Source of the DNA: Candidatus Riflebacteria bacterium HGW-Riflebacteria-1
Lineage (GTDB): Bacteria > Muiribacteriota > Ozemobacteria > Ozemobacterales > Ozemobacteraceae
Reading direction: 5' to 3'
Assembly (NCBI GenBank): GCA_002839445.1
Contig: PGYB01000009.1
Span: 124,001-188,000, forward strand
Length of the DNA stretch: 64,000 nt
Numbering within the stretch: the first letter of the stretch is position 1; each line of letters opens with the position of its first letter. Positions 51,784-60,295 of the stretch are shown here, piece after piece. The notes beneath the pieces are model-generated. The model did not search any database and was not told where the DNA came from. It saw only the letters and a program-made list of their open reading frames with translations. The translations under genes and the position numbers were made by a program.

Positions 51784-52941
51784 TTAGTCGCGGGGGTAGA
51801 GAAAGAAGCGTTCGCGTTCCTGTGCGAATTCGCTGGTGCCGGCACAACTTTTCTGCATGATTTCATCGGGCTTCTCATCTGCGAGGAGCCCTTTTCTTAT
51901 CAGGTCGGTGCCGGCCAGATAATCTATAAATGGGTGTTCTAGCCCTGGTCGGCCGCTGAACTCAATTGTACCCGGGTGAGACTGCATCAGCGACCATAGC
52001 GCGGCAACCCCGGTGTAAACAGAGTCTTGCAACGGGTGCTCTGAGGTGAGCCTTATGCCATAGCACTCTTCGCCAACAAATTTGCTGAATGTCGGCGTGA
52101 AACTGGTTGTGCAGACCGAAACCTGTTCAGATAACAGTGGTTTGATACATTCAAGCCAGCGCCCTGCATCGATGAAGGGAGCTCCGAGATTTCTGAATGG
52201 GTAGTCGCTGCCGCGGCCCTCAGAGATGTTGGTGCCTTCAAACAGGCAGGTGCCGGGATACATGATCGCGGTAGCCGGGTCGGGCATACTGGGCGAAGGT
52301 TTGAACCATGGGAAATCAAGCCGGTCAAACTCGGTTGGGCAGCGGTAGTCTTGACAACAAAAAACTGACAGCTGATTTTTCATGCTGTTTTTAGCGTGCC
52401 ACCATTTTGCCAGTTCGCCGGGAGTGAGGCCATATCGCAGCGCTACCGGCAGATGCCCGACGAATGAAGAAAATCTGGTCTGCAGCATTGGCCCTTCAAC
52501 CGTTTTGCCGCCAAGTATATCGGGGCGATCAAGCACGGCGACCGCTGTTCCGGTCTCTGCAGCGACATCCATGATGTTGCGGAGTGTCGATATGTAGGTG
52601 TAAAAACGCACACCGAGGTCCTGAATGTCGTAAACCAGCAAATCGAGATCTTTGATCAGCTCAGGCGCCGGTCTTTTGTTTGGCCCATACAGGCTGATTA
52701 TATCAACGCCAAGGCTTGATTCTTTGCTGTTGGCAACATGTTCGCCGTCTGGCGCGTCCGAGGTGAACCCGTGTTCAGGCGTAAATATTCTTGCCAGCTT
52801 GAAGCGTCGATCATCTGCGAGCAGATTGACCAGATTGTGGCCGTGCCGGTCGCGCCCGGTAAAGTTGGTTACAGCCGCAACCCTTAGCGGAGCTGATGTG
52901 TGTATGCTTTCAAAGAAATACTCGATTCCGGGTTTAAACAT
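51784..52941 (-). CDS. DUF1343/NamZ-like exo-N-acetylmuramidase
   Basis: The 385-residue protein matches the DUF1343 family, whose Bacillus member NamZ removes terminal MurNAc from peptidoglycan fragments. Diagnostic segments are IFTPEHGFTSDAPDGEHV with E56, YDIQDLGVRFYTYISTL, DRPDILGGKTVEGPML, MPDPATAIMYPGTCLFEGT and NISEGRGSDYPF. No signal peptide is visible, so this copy appears cytoplasmic, unlike secreted NamZ proteins. It overlaps the folC gene by eight bases, so the two are on one transcript. Confidence 0.88.
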   Translation of the reverse strand: MFKPGIEYFFESIHTSAPLRVAAVTNFTGRDRHGHNLVNLLADDRRFKLARIFTPEHGFTSDAPDGEHVANSKESSLGVDIISLYGPNKRPAPELIKDLDLLVYDIQDLGVRFYTYISTLRNIMDVAAETGTAVAVLDRPDILGGKTVEGPMLQTRFSSFVGHLPVALRYGLTPGELAKWWHAKNSMKNQLSVFCCQDYRCPTEFDRLDFPWFKPSPSMPDPATAIMYPGTCLFEGTNISEGRGSDYPFRNLGAPFIDAGRWLECIKPLLSEQVSVCTTSFTPTFSKFVGEECYGIRLTSEHPLQDSVYTGVAALWSLMQSHPGTIEFSGRPGLEHPFIDYLAGTDLIRKGLLADEKPDEIMQKSCAGTSEFAQERERFFLYPRD

Positions 52942-54211
52942 GTTTATCGAACATCCTCAGCGCGTCTGAGATAAGATACAGCGAACCTGTTATCAGCATG
53001 GTTCCGGCTTCAGCCTGGCAGAACGCGCAGGCCTCTTTCAGCGTTGCAAACCATTGCCAGCCCTGGTTCTCAATTGTGCCGGCAAATTCTTCGCGGGTGA
53101 GTGCACGGTTGCAGCGTGGCGGCACAAAGCACAGCCGATGCCCGAATTTAGCCAGTCTGGCAGCCATCTCGGTGAGCGGTTTGTCTTGCAGGGCGCCAAA
53201 AATAATATTCAGCGGACCTTGCGGTGGAAATTTTTCGAGATAGCTGGCGAGCGTTTCGATTCCTTCTGCATTATGCGCGCCATCGAGTAATATCGGCGGT
53301 GTGCCTTGAATCCATTGCAGACGACCCGGCCAGCGTGCTTTGCTGATGCCGTCAGCGATTGCTTCGTCTGGAATCTCGAAGCCGTTTTTGCGAAGCTGGT
53401 TGATCAGTTCAAGTGTAATAGCAAGATTGTCCAGCTGGTGCTCGCCGGGCAGAGAGAGAGAGACCGGTTCGCTGATGTTGGCAAGCTTGATAAGGTGGCC
53501 ATCTGCACGGCTTTCCAGCAGGTCGAAATTTTTCTGCTGCTGGCAGATTATCAGCGGACTGTTGTTTGTTTTACAGACTTTCTCAAATTCAACAAGCACC
53601 TCTGGCGACTTCTCGCCGGTAATCAGCGGGCGTTTTTTTCTGACAATGCCAAGCTTTTCGCGTGCTATCGCAATTTTGCCGGTGCCAAGATATTCCTGAT
53701 GATCAGTGCCAATGTTGGTAATAACAGAAATTTCGGGGTTTGTGGCGTTGGTTGCGTCCAAGCGGCCTCCCAGCCCGACTTCTATAATTGCCAGGTCGAG
53801 CTCTGCTTCTCTGAAGGCCCATAAAGAAAGGGCTGCGACTGCTTCAAAAAAACTGGCTGGCCCGAGTGAGGATTCTTTGTCGAGAACCTTGCAGACTTCC
53901 TGCATCTTTTTTACGCCTTCGATCCAGTATTTATCGGGCAACAGCCTGCCTGAAAGTTTAATTCTTTCTCTGATATCTACGAGATGAGGCGAAGTCAGGC
54001 TGCCAGTGACGTAATCGGGGCAGCACGACATGATAGATTCAGTAACTGCGGTTACCGAGCCCTTGCCGTTGGTTCCACCAATCAGAACGCTTGCGTATTC
54101 AAGTTGCGGGTTAGCAAGTTCTTCGAGTATAAAATTGATTCGATCGAGGCCATAAGGACCGGTGCGGACTCCACGCTGCAACAGCCAGGCAACGGCATCA
54201 GATATTTTCAT
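52934..54211 (-). CDS. folC: Folylpolyglutamate/dihydrofolate synthase
   Basis: FolC adds glutamate to dihydropteroate or folate. The 425-residue Mur-ligase-family protein has YASVLIGGTNGKGSVTAVTE (ATP loop GTNGKGS), TSPHLVDIRERIKL, EVGLGGRLDATN, ITNIGTDHQEYLG, PGRLQWI and LLDGAHNAEGIETLASYL. The length and both domains are complete. The reaction can be mono- or bifunctional and this cannot be settled here. The downstream muramidase gene overlaps its stop by eight bases. Confidence 0.95.
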   Translation of the reverse strand: MKISDAVAWLLQRGVRTGPYGLDRINFILEELANPQLEYASVLIGGTNGKGSVTAVTESIMSCCPDYVTGSLTSPHLVDIRERIKLSGRLLPDKYWIEGVKKMQEVCKVLDKESSLGPASFFEAVAALSLWAFREAELDLAIIEVGLGGRLDATNATNPEISVITNIGTDHQEYLGTGKIAIAREKLGIVRKKRPLITGEKSPEVLVEFEKVCKTNNSPLIICQQQKNFDLLESRADGHLIKLANISEPVSLSLPGEHQLDNLAITLELINQLRKNGFEIPDEAIADGISKARWPGRLQWIQGTPPILLDGAHNAEGIETLASYLEKFPPQGPLNIIFGALQDKPLTEMAARLAKFGHRLCFVPPRCNRALTREEFAGTIENQGWQWFATLKEACAFCQAEAGTMLITGSLYLISDALRMFDKHV

Positions 54212-54320
54212 GGCTCAACTTCCATATGTATGACTTAAAATGCGAACACGGGCGCTAGCACAATATAGCAGAAGCTGACCCTCAAAAAAAGAGATTTATT
54301 GGACAATGTTATTCGAGCCC

Positions 54321-54350
54321 TTGAAAATGCCGATAGCATTAGTGTACTCT
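54321..54350 (+). promoter_or_regulatory. Candidate promoter of the PBP1A gene
   Basis: TTGAAA (54321-54326) and TACTCT (54345-54350) are separated by 18 bases and lie 19 bases before the ATG at 54370, with AGGATGG as ribosome-binding site. The -10 box is weak. Confidence 0.4.
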
Positions 54351-54369
54351 GTTAACAGGATGGTGCCAA

Positions 54370-56796
54370 ATGGTTTTATTCAACAGTCCTGACCCTGAAG
54401 AAATTTATGATCCAGCTGAAGACGAAGATTCAGAGACGATTACCCAGAAGGTAATCGGTTGGCTCTGGTTCTTCTTCAAGCTTGGTTTTGTCTTGTCACT
54501 TATCGCGATAGTCGTTGTCACCGGCGCTGTAATCGGCGTTGTGAAAGGCTTTTCTGAAAAAATTCCGATTATTTCAGACAGTTCGTATCGCCCGAATTTG
54601 ACAACGCAGGTTTTTGACTGCAAGGGCCGCCTGCTTGCCAGGCTGCACGCCGAAGAAAATCGCACGCGCATTCTCTCCAGCCAGGAGATTCCCGCTAATA
54701 TGAAGTCTGCCGTGGTTGCTATTGAAGACGAACGTTTCTACAGCCATTACGGCATCGACATCGTCGGCATAACCCGCGCCATGGTTAAAAACATCCAGGC
54801 CGGCAGGGTAGTGCAAGGCGCTTCGACACTGACGCAGCAGCTGGTTAAGAACGCCTTTCTCACCAGCGAAAAGACTTTCAAGCGCAAGGCCATAGAGGCG
54901 ATGATGGCTTTTCAACTTGAGCGCAAGTACTCAAAAGAAGAAATTCTCACCCTTTATCTGAATGAAATATACTTCGGGCACGGCGCCTATGGGCTGGCAG
55001 CCGCCGCTGAGATCTATTTTGGCAAAGACCCGATGGCGCTGACCGTTTCAGAATGCGCCATGCTGGCGGGTATTCCCAAAAGCCCGGTGGCGTTTTCCCC
55101 GATCAAAAACCCAAAAAACAACGATATTCGCAGGTCGCTCGTTCTGGCCAAAATGGTCGAACTTGGCTTTATTTCGCCGGCCGATTATGAAGCTGCCAAG
55201 ACTGAACAGCCCAAAGTGCGCTCGCTTCAGGTGCAGGAATTCAAGGCACCATACTTTGTAACCTACGTTCGTGATCAGCTTCTCGAAAAATACGGCGCAA
55301 ACCTTGTATACAACGGTGGACTAAAGATCCACACTTCTCTTGATTTAGATATGCAGCAATACGCAGAAGCGGCGATGGCTTCTGCCCCAATCTTTAAAGA
55401 ATACCCGATTGAGAAATTTCCTGGTCTTAACGGCTCTCTTGTTTGCCTTGACCCGAAAAATGGTCACATAAAAGCCATGTATGGTGGGCGCAGCTTTGAA
55501 CAGTCGCAGTTTAACCGGGTTTCGCAGGCTTATCGCCAGCCCGGTTCTTCATTCAAACCGTTTGTTTATGCGGCAGCCCTCGAAGAAGGCATGTTGCCCG
55601 GCGACGCGGTAGTCGATGAATACATAGCCTACACCAACCCCTGGACACGAAAGGTTTGGGCTCCAAAGAATTATGATCTCAAGTTTCATGGCTCGGTAAC
55701 GCTTATGAAAGCTCTATGCCGCAGCTTTAATATTCCGGCGGTAAAGCTTATCGATCGCCTTACCCCAGCTAAAGTTATCAGGTTTGCCAAGCGCATGGGC
55801 ATCACCGCCCAGATGGAGCCGAATCTGTCACTGGCCCTTGGTTCAGGTCAGTTCACTCCACTCGAAATGGCTTCAAGCTATGGAGTTTTTGTTAACATGG
55901 GCATACTCTGCCGGCCTCTTTCTATTTTGAAGGTCGAAGATCGTGATGGAAACGTTCTTTTAGAAAATCTGCCGCGGGCCAAAGAGGTTATGAAGGCAGT
56001 CAATGCCGCGATGATCTGCGATATGCTCAGAACAGCCGTCGAGCGCGGCACCGGCGCCAGGGCAAAAATTCCCGGCCGTGCTATTGCCGGAAAAACCGGT
56101 ACGACCAATGATTATGTCGACGCGTGGTTTAATGGCATGTCGCCAGACCTGGTTACCATTGTACAGTTCGGTTTTGATATGCCCAGGACCCTCGGAAAAG
56201 GTAAAGCCGGCGGAGCTGTTGCCGGCCCTCCCTGGAAAGCTTTTATGGAAAAGGCACTTGAGTTTTATCCCAAAAAGGACTTTCCGGTGCCTGACGGCGC
56301 AGTGCGGGCCCGTGTTTGTATGATAAGTGGCAAGCTGGCCTCTAAGGGCTGCCCTGGTAACGAGGTTGTTGCTCAGATTTTCCCGATGGAGTCGCAGCCT
56401 TTGACAGAGTGCCGTCATGGTATGTCAGCCGCCGTAGTCAGCAGCGTTTCGGGTGAAGTTGAAGACTATGATTCTCCGCAGGCCGACGCCAGCTTTATGC
56501 CTGACGCAGATTTCTTTCACAGCAATTACCAGGCAGGCACAACCGCGGCTGCCCGTCCACCAGTTCAAGCTGTTAAACCGCCCGCGGTTCAGGGCGAATG
56601 GATCTCGCGTGACAACCCCGACCGTGCGGTTCTGCAGCGCTGGGGCGCCGACAAGCCCATCCCCAACGAAGCCTTTCTTGATGACAGCCTGGCAGATGCT
56701 CCGGCCGTCGAAGACGACGATGGTCCCGCGCCAATTAGAGAACCTGGCGTGGTCATAACCCCTCCGGGGGTAGAATTCCGCGACAGCTACCACTGA
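54370..56796 (+). CDS. Bifunctional penicillin-binding protein 1A family
   Basis: The 808-residue class A PBP has an acidic cytoplasmic start, a membrane anchor (about 33-58), a GT51 transglycosylase domain (about 80-260; AIEDERFYSHYGIDIVG with catalytic E119, QGASTLTQQLVKN, RKYSKEEILTLYLNEIYFG) and a transpeptidase domain (about 350-640) with SSFKPFVYA (S393, K396), the SFN motif in LCRSFNIPAVK and AGKTGTTNDYVDAWF (KTG). A Pro/Ala-rich tail of about 130 residues extends beyond the catalytic part. It polymerises and crosslinks peptidoglycan at the inner membrane and periplasm. Confidence 0.95.
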   Translation: MVLFNSPDPEEIYDPAEDEDSETITQKVIGWLWFFFKLGFVLSLIAIVVVTGAVIGVVKGFSEKIPIISDSSYRPNLTTQVFDCKGRLLARLHAEENRTRILSSQEIPANMKSAVVAIEDERFYSHYGIDIVGITRAMVKNIQAGRVVQGASTLTQQLVKNAFLTSEKTFKRKAIEAMMAFQLERKYSKEEILTLYLNEIYFGHGAYGLAAAAEIYFGKDPMALTVSECAMLAGIPKSPVAFSPIKNPKNNDIRRSLVLAKMVELGFISPADYEAAKTEQPKVRSLQVQEFKAPYFVTYVRDQLLEKYGANLVYNGGLKIHTSLDLDMQQYAEAAMASAPIFKEYPIEKFPGLNGSLVCLDPKNGHIKAMYGGRSFEQSQFNRVSQAYRQPGSSFKPFVYAAALEEGMLPGDAVVDEYIAYTNPWTRKVWAPKNYDLKFHGSVTLMKALCRSFNIPAVKLIDRLTPAKVIRFAKRMGITAQMEPNLSLALGSGQFTPLEMASSYGVFVNMGILCRPLSILKVEDRDGNVLLENLPRAKEVMKAVNAAMICDMLRTAVERGTGARAKIPGRAIAGKTGTTNDYVDAWFNGMSPDLVTIVQFGFDMPRTLGKGKAGGAVAGPPWKAFMEKALEFYPKKDFPVPDGAVRARVCMISGKLASKGCPGNEVVAQIFPMESQPLTECRHGMSAAVVSSVSGEVEDYDSPQADASFMPDADFFHSNYQAGTTAAARPPVQAVKPPAVQGEWISRDNPDRAVLQRWGADKPIPNEAFLDDSLADAPAVEDDDGPAPIREPGVVITPPGVEFRDSYH

Positions 56797-57014
56797 GATT
56801 TGCTTTGTAACGTCAGCATTTCCCGGTGACCTTAGTTACAATTACTGATAGCATTGCCCTGCAATTCAAGTGTGACAAAGGACTAGATCAATAGATACTT
56901 TTGGTGTTGAAAGCCTGCCTTTTTGTCATTGGTCAGTTCGCGAGCTGTGCAGGCAGCGAAGGGCGAAGGGGTTTGCCGAAGGCTTTTACTTTTTGGCAGC
57001 GAACCTGCAGGTTC

Positions 57015-57890
57015 TCAGTGTGCTGCAGCAGAACGAAACGACTGCTTTTTGTCTTCGAAACTGACTTCTGCCACTGCCATGATTTCGCGGGCGTATTCAT
57101 GAACCTGCCCGACCGTCAGATGGTCGTTGACGCCGAAGACTTCTTCATCGCGCGAAATATGCACTCCGAGAGAACTGAGCGCGTTTGCCGGCACAGTTAG
57201 AAAATGAAAACGCGGAATGTCTGTATATCTGCTTTCCTGCGAAAAGTCGCGGTATTGAAAATCAAGCAGATCAGACAAAAAGTGAAAGAGTATGATTGTC
57301 GTGCTGCCTCTGGTCATGCCTTTGCTTTTTGAAAAATTATGTAATGCCCTGGCGTAAACTCCTGCTGATTCAGCAGGCAGTCTGGTTACACCAGCTTGCA
57401 GCGCGATTGGTCGCAGGTGTTTTATCAGCAGGTCTACTACGCTTGTCAGGTCTGCAAGACCCGCTTGACGATGTGGGTCTTGCCTTTGCCGCAGCCTGTT
57501 AAGGTCTTCTTCAAAACTCAAGGCAAATGACTGATGAAATTCGGCTTTCTGGTGTTGAATCAAGCTGCTGGTATGAGCAATTGGCGCTTCAATGTCAGCT
57601 CTCATCCCCATTGACCCAAACGCGAAAAACGCCAGTAATCCGCCAAAAGCGGCTCCAGCTACAAATTTTCGGATTCTGATCTGCTGTATGAAATTTATAT
57701 GCTGGTTGATTGTCTGCTGTAGCCGCAGCTTGGTCGAGGTCGCACGACCGCACCCACCGCAGTATCTGGCGGTAGGAATGTTGTAATGGCCGCAGGCGTC
57801 ACATTTTTCGCGCAATGTGTAGTTGCACTGCATACATTTGCCAGTACTGTCGAGTTTTCCGTTTTCGCATCTAGGACAAAGAGAAAACAT
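57015..57890 (-). CDS. Zinc-ribbon membrane protein of unknown function
   Basis: The 291-residue protein starts with four Cys pairs forming a double zinc ribbon (CPRC, CMQC, CDAC, CGGC, within about residues 5-47), then one membrane segment (about 78-95, FVAGAAFGGLLAFFAFG) and a long periplasmic or extracytoplasmic region of about 195 residues without a recognised domain. The zinc ribbon probably faces the cytoplasm. Double zinc ribbons fused to membrane proteins recur in this window (see also 22258 and 23147). It is downstream of and convergent with the PBP1A gene. Confidence 0.75.
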   Translation of the reverse strand: MFSLCPRCENGKLDSTGKCMQCNYTLREKCDACGHYNIPTARYCGGCGRATSTKLRLQQTINQHINFIQQIRIRKFVAGAAFGGLLAFFAFGSMGMRADIEAPIAHTSSLIQHQKAEFHQSFALSFEEDLNRLRQRQDPHRQAGLADLTSVVDLLIKHLRPIALQAGVTRLPAESAGVYARALHNFSKSKGMTRGSTTIILFHFLSDLLDFQYRDFSQESRYTDIPRFHFLTVPANALSSLGVHISRDEEVFGVNDHLTVGQVHEYAREIMAVAEVSFEDKKQSFRSAAAH

Positions 57891-57954
57891 TTTGCTGCCT
57901 CGTAATTAAAAAATTCATGCTCTATACATCGGCATGCAGCTGAAGCGGCAACAT

Positions 57955-57984
57955 AAAAAAAACCGCCTTGCGGCGGATTTTTTT
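57955..57984 (-). terminator. Intrinsic terminator after the Hfq gene
   Basis: CCGCC (57963-57967) and GGCGG (57972-57976) form a short GC stem around a four-base loop. On the minus strand it is followed by eight T residues directly after the Hfq stop. A matching T-run on the plus strand makes it potentially bidirectional. Confidence 0.85.
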
Positions 57985-58375
57985 AATAACGTCTGGTCGG
58001 AGTCTTTTTGGGCGGCGGCGGATCTTCCGTGTCTTCGTCAAAGTCCGGGAACGGCTTTCTCTCAGGCACCGGGGCCTCGGCAACCGGGCGGCGGCTGTCG
58101 CTATATCTTGGGGCTGGTGCCGATGAGCGGTTGTATGGTCGGCGTTCGCCGCCCATTGGTGGGCGCAATACCGGCATAGCGCAGATATAGATGATTGAAG
58201 ATTTGTAGACTACTTCGATCTTGTCTTTGAATGTGAGTGAAATTGAAAACTGGTCGTATGCTTTAAGCTTGCCGCGCAAAACAGATCCGGTTTCGAGAAT
58301 TACCTCGACCCTCATATGTTTTTTGCGGGCCTGCGATAAGAACTGGTTCTGTACCTGTGAATTGTATTGAGACAT
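57983..58375 (-). CDS. hfq: Hfq-like RNA chaperone with long C-terminal tail
   Basis: The 130-residue protein has an Sm/Hfq core (about 7-70): VQNQFLSQARKK, VEVILETGSVLRGKL, KAYDQFSISL (F43) and VVYKSSIIYI. Hfq Gln8, Phe42, Tyr55 and Lys56 have equivalents Q9, F43, Y57 and K58, but the His of the YKH motif is Ser59 and rim residues are R17, K18, K19. A Pro/Arg-rich then acidic tail (about 71-130) follows, with PPPPKK near the end. Hfq pairs small RNAs with mRNAs. The divergence makes a homologous but altered RNA specificity likely. It has its own terminator. Confidence 0.82.
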   Translation of the reverse strand: MSQYNSQVQNQFLSQARKKHMRVEVILETGSVLRGKLKAYDQFSISLTFKDKIEVVYKSSIIYICAMPVLRPPMGGERRPYNRSSAPAPRYSDSRRPVAEAPVPERKPFPDFDEDTEDPPPPKKTPTRRY

Positions 58376-58447
58376 CCCATACTCCTGTGGGTTAGAAATC
58401 CAGCCCTATGTTACCTGTTTTCTCGCAAAATTACAACAGGCGATTTA

Positions 58448-59134
58448 TTAACCGGCGATTGCTTTTGTTTTGGTCTGCAGATCCTGGAGGAGACCGTCGA
58501 TCTTTTTCGCTTCCTGAGCGGAATCTTCCGCGAGTTTTTTCATTTCTGCGGCAACGACCGAGAAGGCGCGGCCGGCCTCGCCAACTCTCGCAGCTTCAAT
58601 AGATGCGTTAAGCGACAGCAGGTTGCTCTTTCGCGCAATTTTGGTGATAACACGGATGACGTCTTCCATTTTGTTGGTAGAGGCTTCGAGTTCTTTGAGA
58701 TGAACGTTGGTGGCGCGAAGGCGCTCGGTGGTCAGCTTGAGAATCTGAAAAGCAATTTCGGGAACGCTTGCCAGCAGGTTGCGAAAGTCGTCTTTGGTGA
58801 GAATAAGAAATGTTGAGTCCTGAATGGTGGCAACAGAGGCAGAGCGTGGCTGTTCATCGATAATCGCCATGTCGCCGATAACCGCGCCCTTGCCGAGAGC
58901 AACCAGAACCGAGTCAATCCCGGCGCTGTTACGTTTAAGGATGTTTACTTTGCCGCTTTTAACAATATAAAGCGCATCACCCTTGTCGCCTTCTTTGAAA
59001 ACAGTGGTTTTAGAAGGAATCTGCTGCTCGATGGTAACTGCAGCCAGGTCGAGCAGTGCTTTGTCTGAAAGGCTTTTAAACAGGCCAACCTGTTGAAGAA
59101 ATTGAATTTTCTCAATACTGGATTCGGAAGCCAT
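58448..59134 (-). CDS. cNMP-binding domain fused to a chemoreceptor-tip segment
   Basis: The 228-residue protein has a complete cNMP-binding domain (about 8-130) with [20 protein letters not shown] (R97 in the phosphate-binding cassette). It then has a coiled stretch (about 133-165) and the hairpin tip of methyl-accepting chemotaxis proteins: [18 protein letters not shown] and [19 protein letters not shown] (about 166-204). The rest of a chemoreceptor (sensor, membrane and long signalling coils) is absent. The tip normally contacts CheA and CheW. A soluble nucleotide-sensing, truncated receptor is possible. No chemotaxis gene is in the window. Confidence 0.8.
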   Translation of the reverse strand: MASESSIEKIQFLQQVGLFKSLSDKALLDLAAVTIEQQIPSKTTVFKEGDKGDALYIVKSGKVNILKRNSAGIDSVLVALGKGAVIGDMAIIDEQPRSASVATIQDSTFLILTKDDFRNLLASVPEIAFQILKLTTERLRATNVHLKELEASTNKMEDVIRVITKIARKSNLLSLNASIEAARVGEAGRAFSVVAAEMKKLAEDSAQEAKKIDGLLQDLQTKTKAIAG

Positions 59135-59239
59135 GAAACCTTCTCGGGGTGGTTTGGATGAGTCTATATCCTAACACCGTTGGAATATTGTGTCAATCGG
59201 CGTTTGGCCAAGAATTCATTAGCATTGCAAAAAACTAAT

Positions 59240-60295
59240 TTACGCTGCGAAAAAGTCACTGCCGGTTTTCAGCACCACTTCAGGGTTTCGCTCATTACAC
59301 AGCGCGTGGCGTAGCTTCGCAGCATTGGCATGACTTTTAAGATAACCGAACAGATGCACTCTGAACAGGGGCACTGCGGCCGGACCATGCTCCATGAGCA
59401 TATCAATCAGATGATGACGGAAAATTTTCCATTGAATCTCGCGCTGCTGATAGAATTCGTGACCAAGCAGCTGAGCAAACAGCCATGGTTTTCCGACACA
59501 ACCTCTGCCAATCATATAGCCATCACAGCCGGTAAGATCTGACAGCGCCTTAAGGTGTTCTGGCGACGAGATGTCGCCATTGGCAATGAATGGTATCGAC
59601 CCGCAAAGCTGCTTGATGCCCTGCAGATGTTGCCACTGCGCTGTCCCAGAATAACCAGCCTGTCTGGTTCTCGCGTGCACGGTCACCGCCTGGGCCCCTG
59701 CGTCGAGAACCGTTTTGACAAAATCAAGAACGTTGATGCTGCCCTCGCTCCAGCCGATGCGGCATTTTATGGTTACCGGCAGGCTGACAGACTGGCGCAC
59801 AGCCTTGATGATGCTGGCGGCGAGATCGGGGGTTTTCATAAGTGCTGATCCGGCGCCGGTTTTTACTACTTTGGGCACCGGGCAACCCATGTTGAGATCG
59901 ATAACGTCGCAGATTTGTAACTCTTCAATAACGGCCGCAGCTTGCGCCATAATCTGTGGTTCAGCGCCAAAAAGCTGCACGGCGTATGGCCTGGCCTGGC
60001 CCTGAAATCGCACCATATCAATAGTTTGTCGGCTTTTTTTGGTGATCGCTCTGGCGCTTGCCAGCTCTGAAACGGTAAAACCGGCGCCAAGTCTTGAGCA
60101 TAACAGGCGAAAAGAGCCGTCAGTTACCCCTGCCATGGGCGCAAGAACCAGGTTGTTGGGAAGTGTCAGATTGCCGATTTTTATCGGCTTAACCAGATTT
60201 TCTGCCTGGTTAACTGGGGTCTGCAGAGATGCATTAAATGGGGCTGCCGGGGTTTCGAGCCACTGCAGGCTTTCCGGCAAAGAGCTTGTGAGCAT
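59240..60295 (-). CDS. tRNA-dihydrouridine synthase
   Basis: The 351-residue flavoprotein has LVLAPMAGVTDGSFRLLCSRLGAG, DLNMGCPVPKVVKTGAGSALM with the catalytic Cys, VTVHARTRQAGYSG and GDISSPEHLKAL, a Dus TIM-barrel pattern. It reduces uridine to dihydrouridine in tRNA with FMN and NADPH. The ATG at 60295 shares a base with the GGDEF gene stop (TGATG); the frame is open further up to 60364, but that stretch lies inside the upstream gene. The paralogue type (DusB-like, A or C) is not decided. Confidence 0.93.
   Translation of the reverse strand: MLTSSLPESLQWLETPAAPFNASLQTPVNQAENLVKPIKIGNLTLPNNLVLAPMAGVTDGSFRLLCSRLGAGFTVSELASARAITKKSRQTIDMVRFQGQARPYAVQLFGAEPQIMAQAAAVIEELQICDVIDLNMGCPVPKVVKTGAGSALMKTPDLAASIIKAVRQSVSLPVTIKCRIGWSEGSINVLDFVKTVLDAGAQAVTVHARTRQAGYSGTAQWQHLQGIKQLCGSIPFIANGDISSPEHLKALSDLTGCDGYMIGRGCVGKPWLFAQLLGHEFYQQREIQWKIFRHHLIDMLMEHGPAAVPLFRVHLFGYLKSHANAAKLRHALCNERNPEVVLKTGSDFFAA

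Noticed and set aside
58448..59134. Complete chemoreceptor
   Set aside because: Only the tip is present, with no membrane segments or long coils, so it was described as a fusion.
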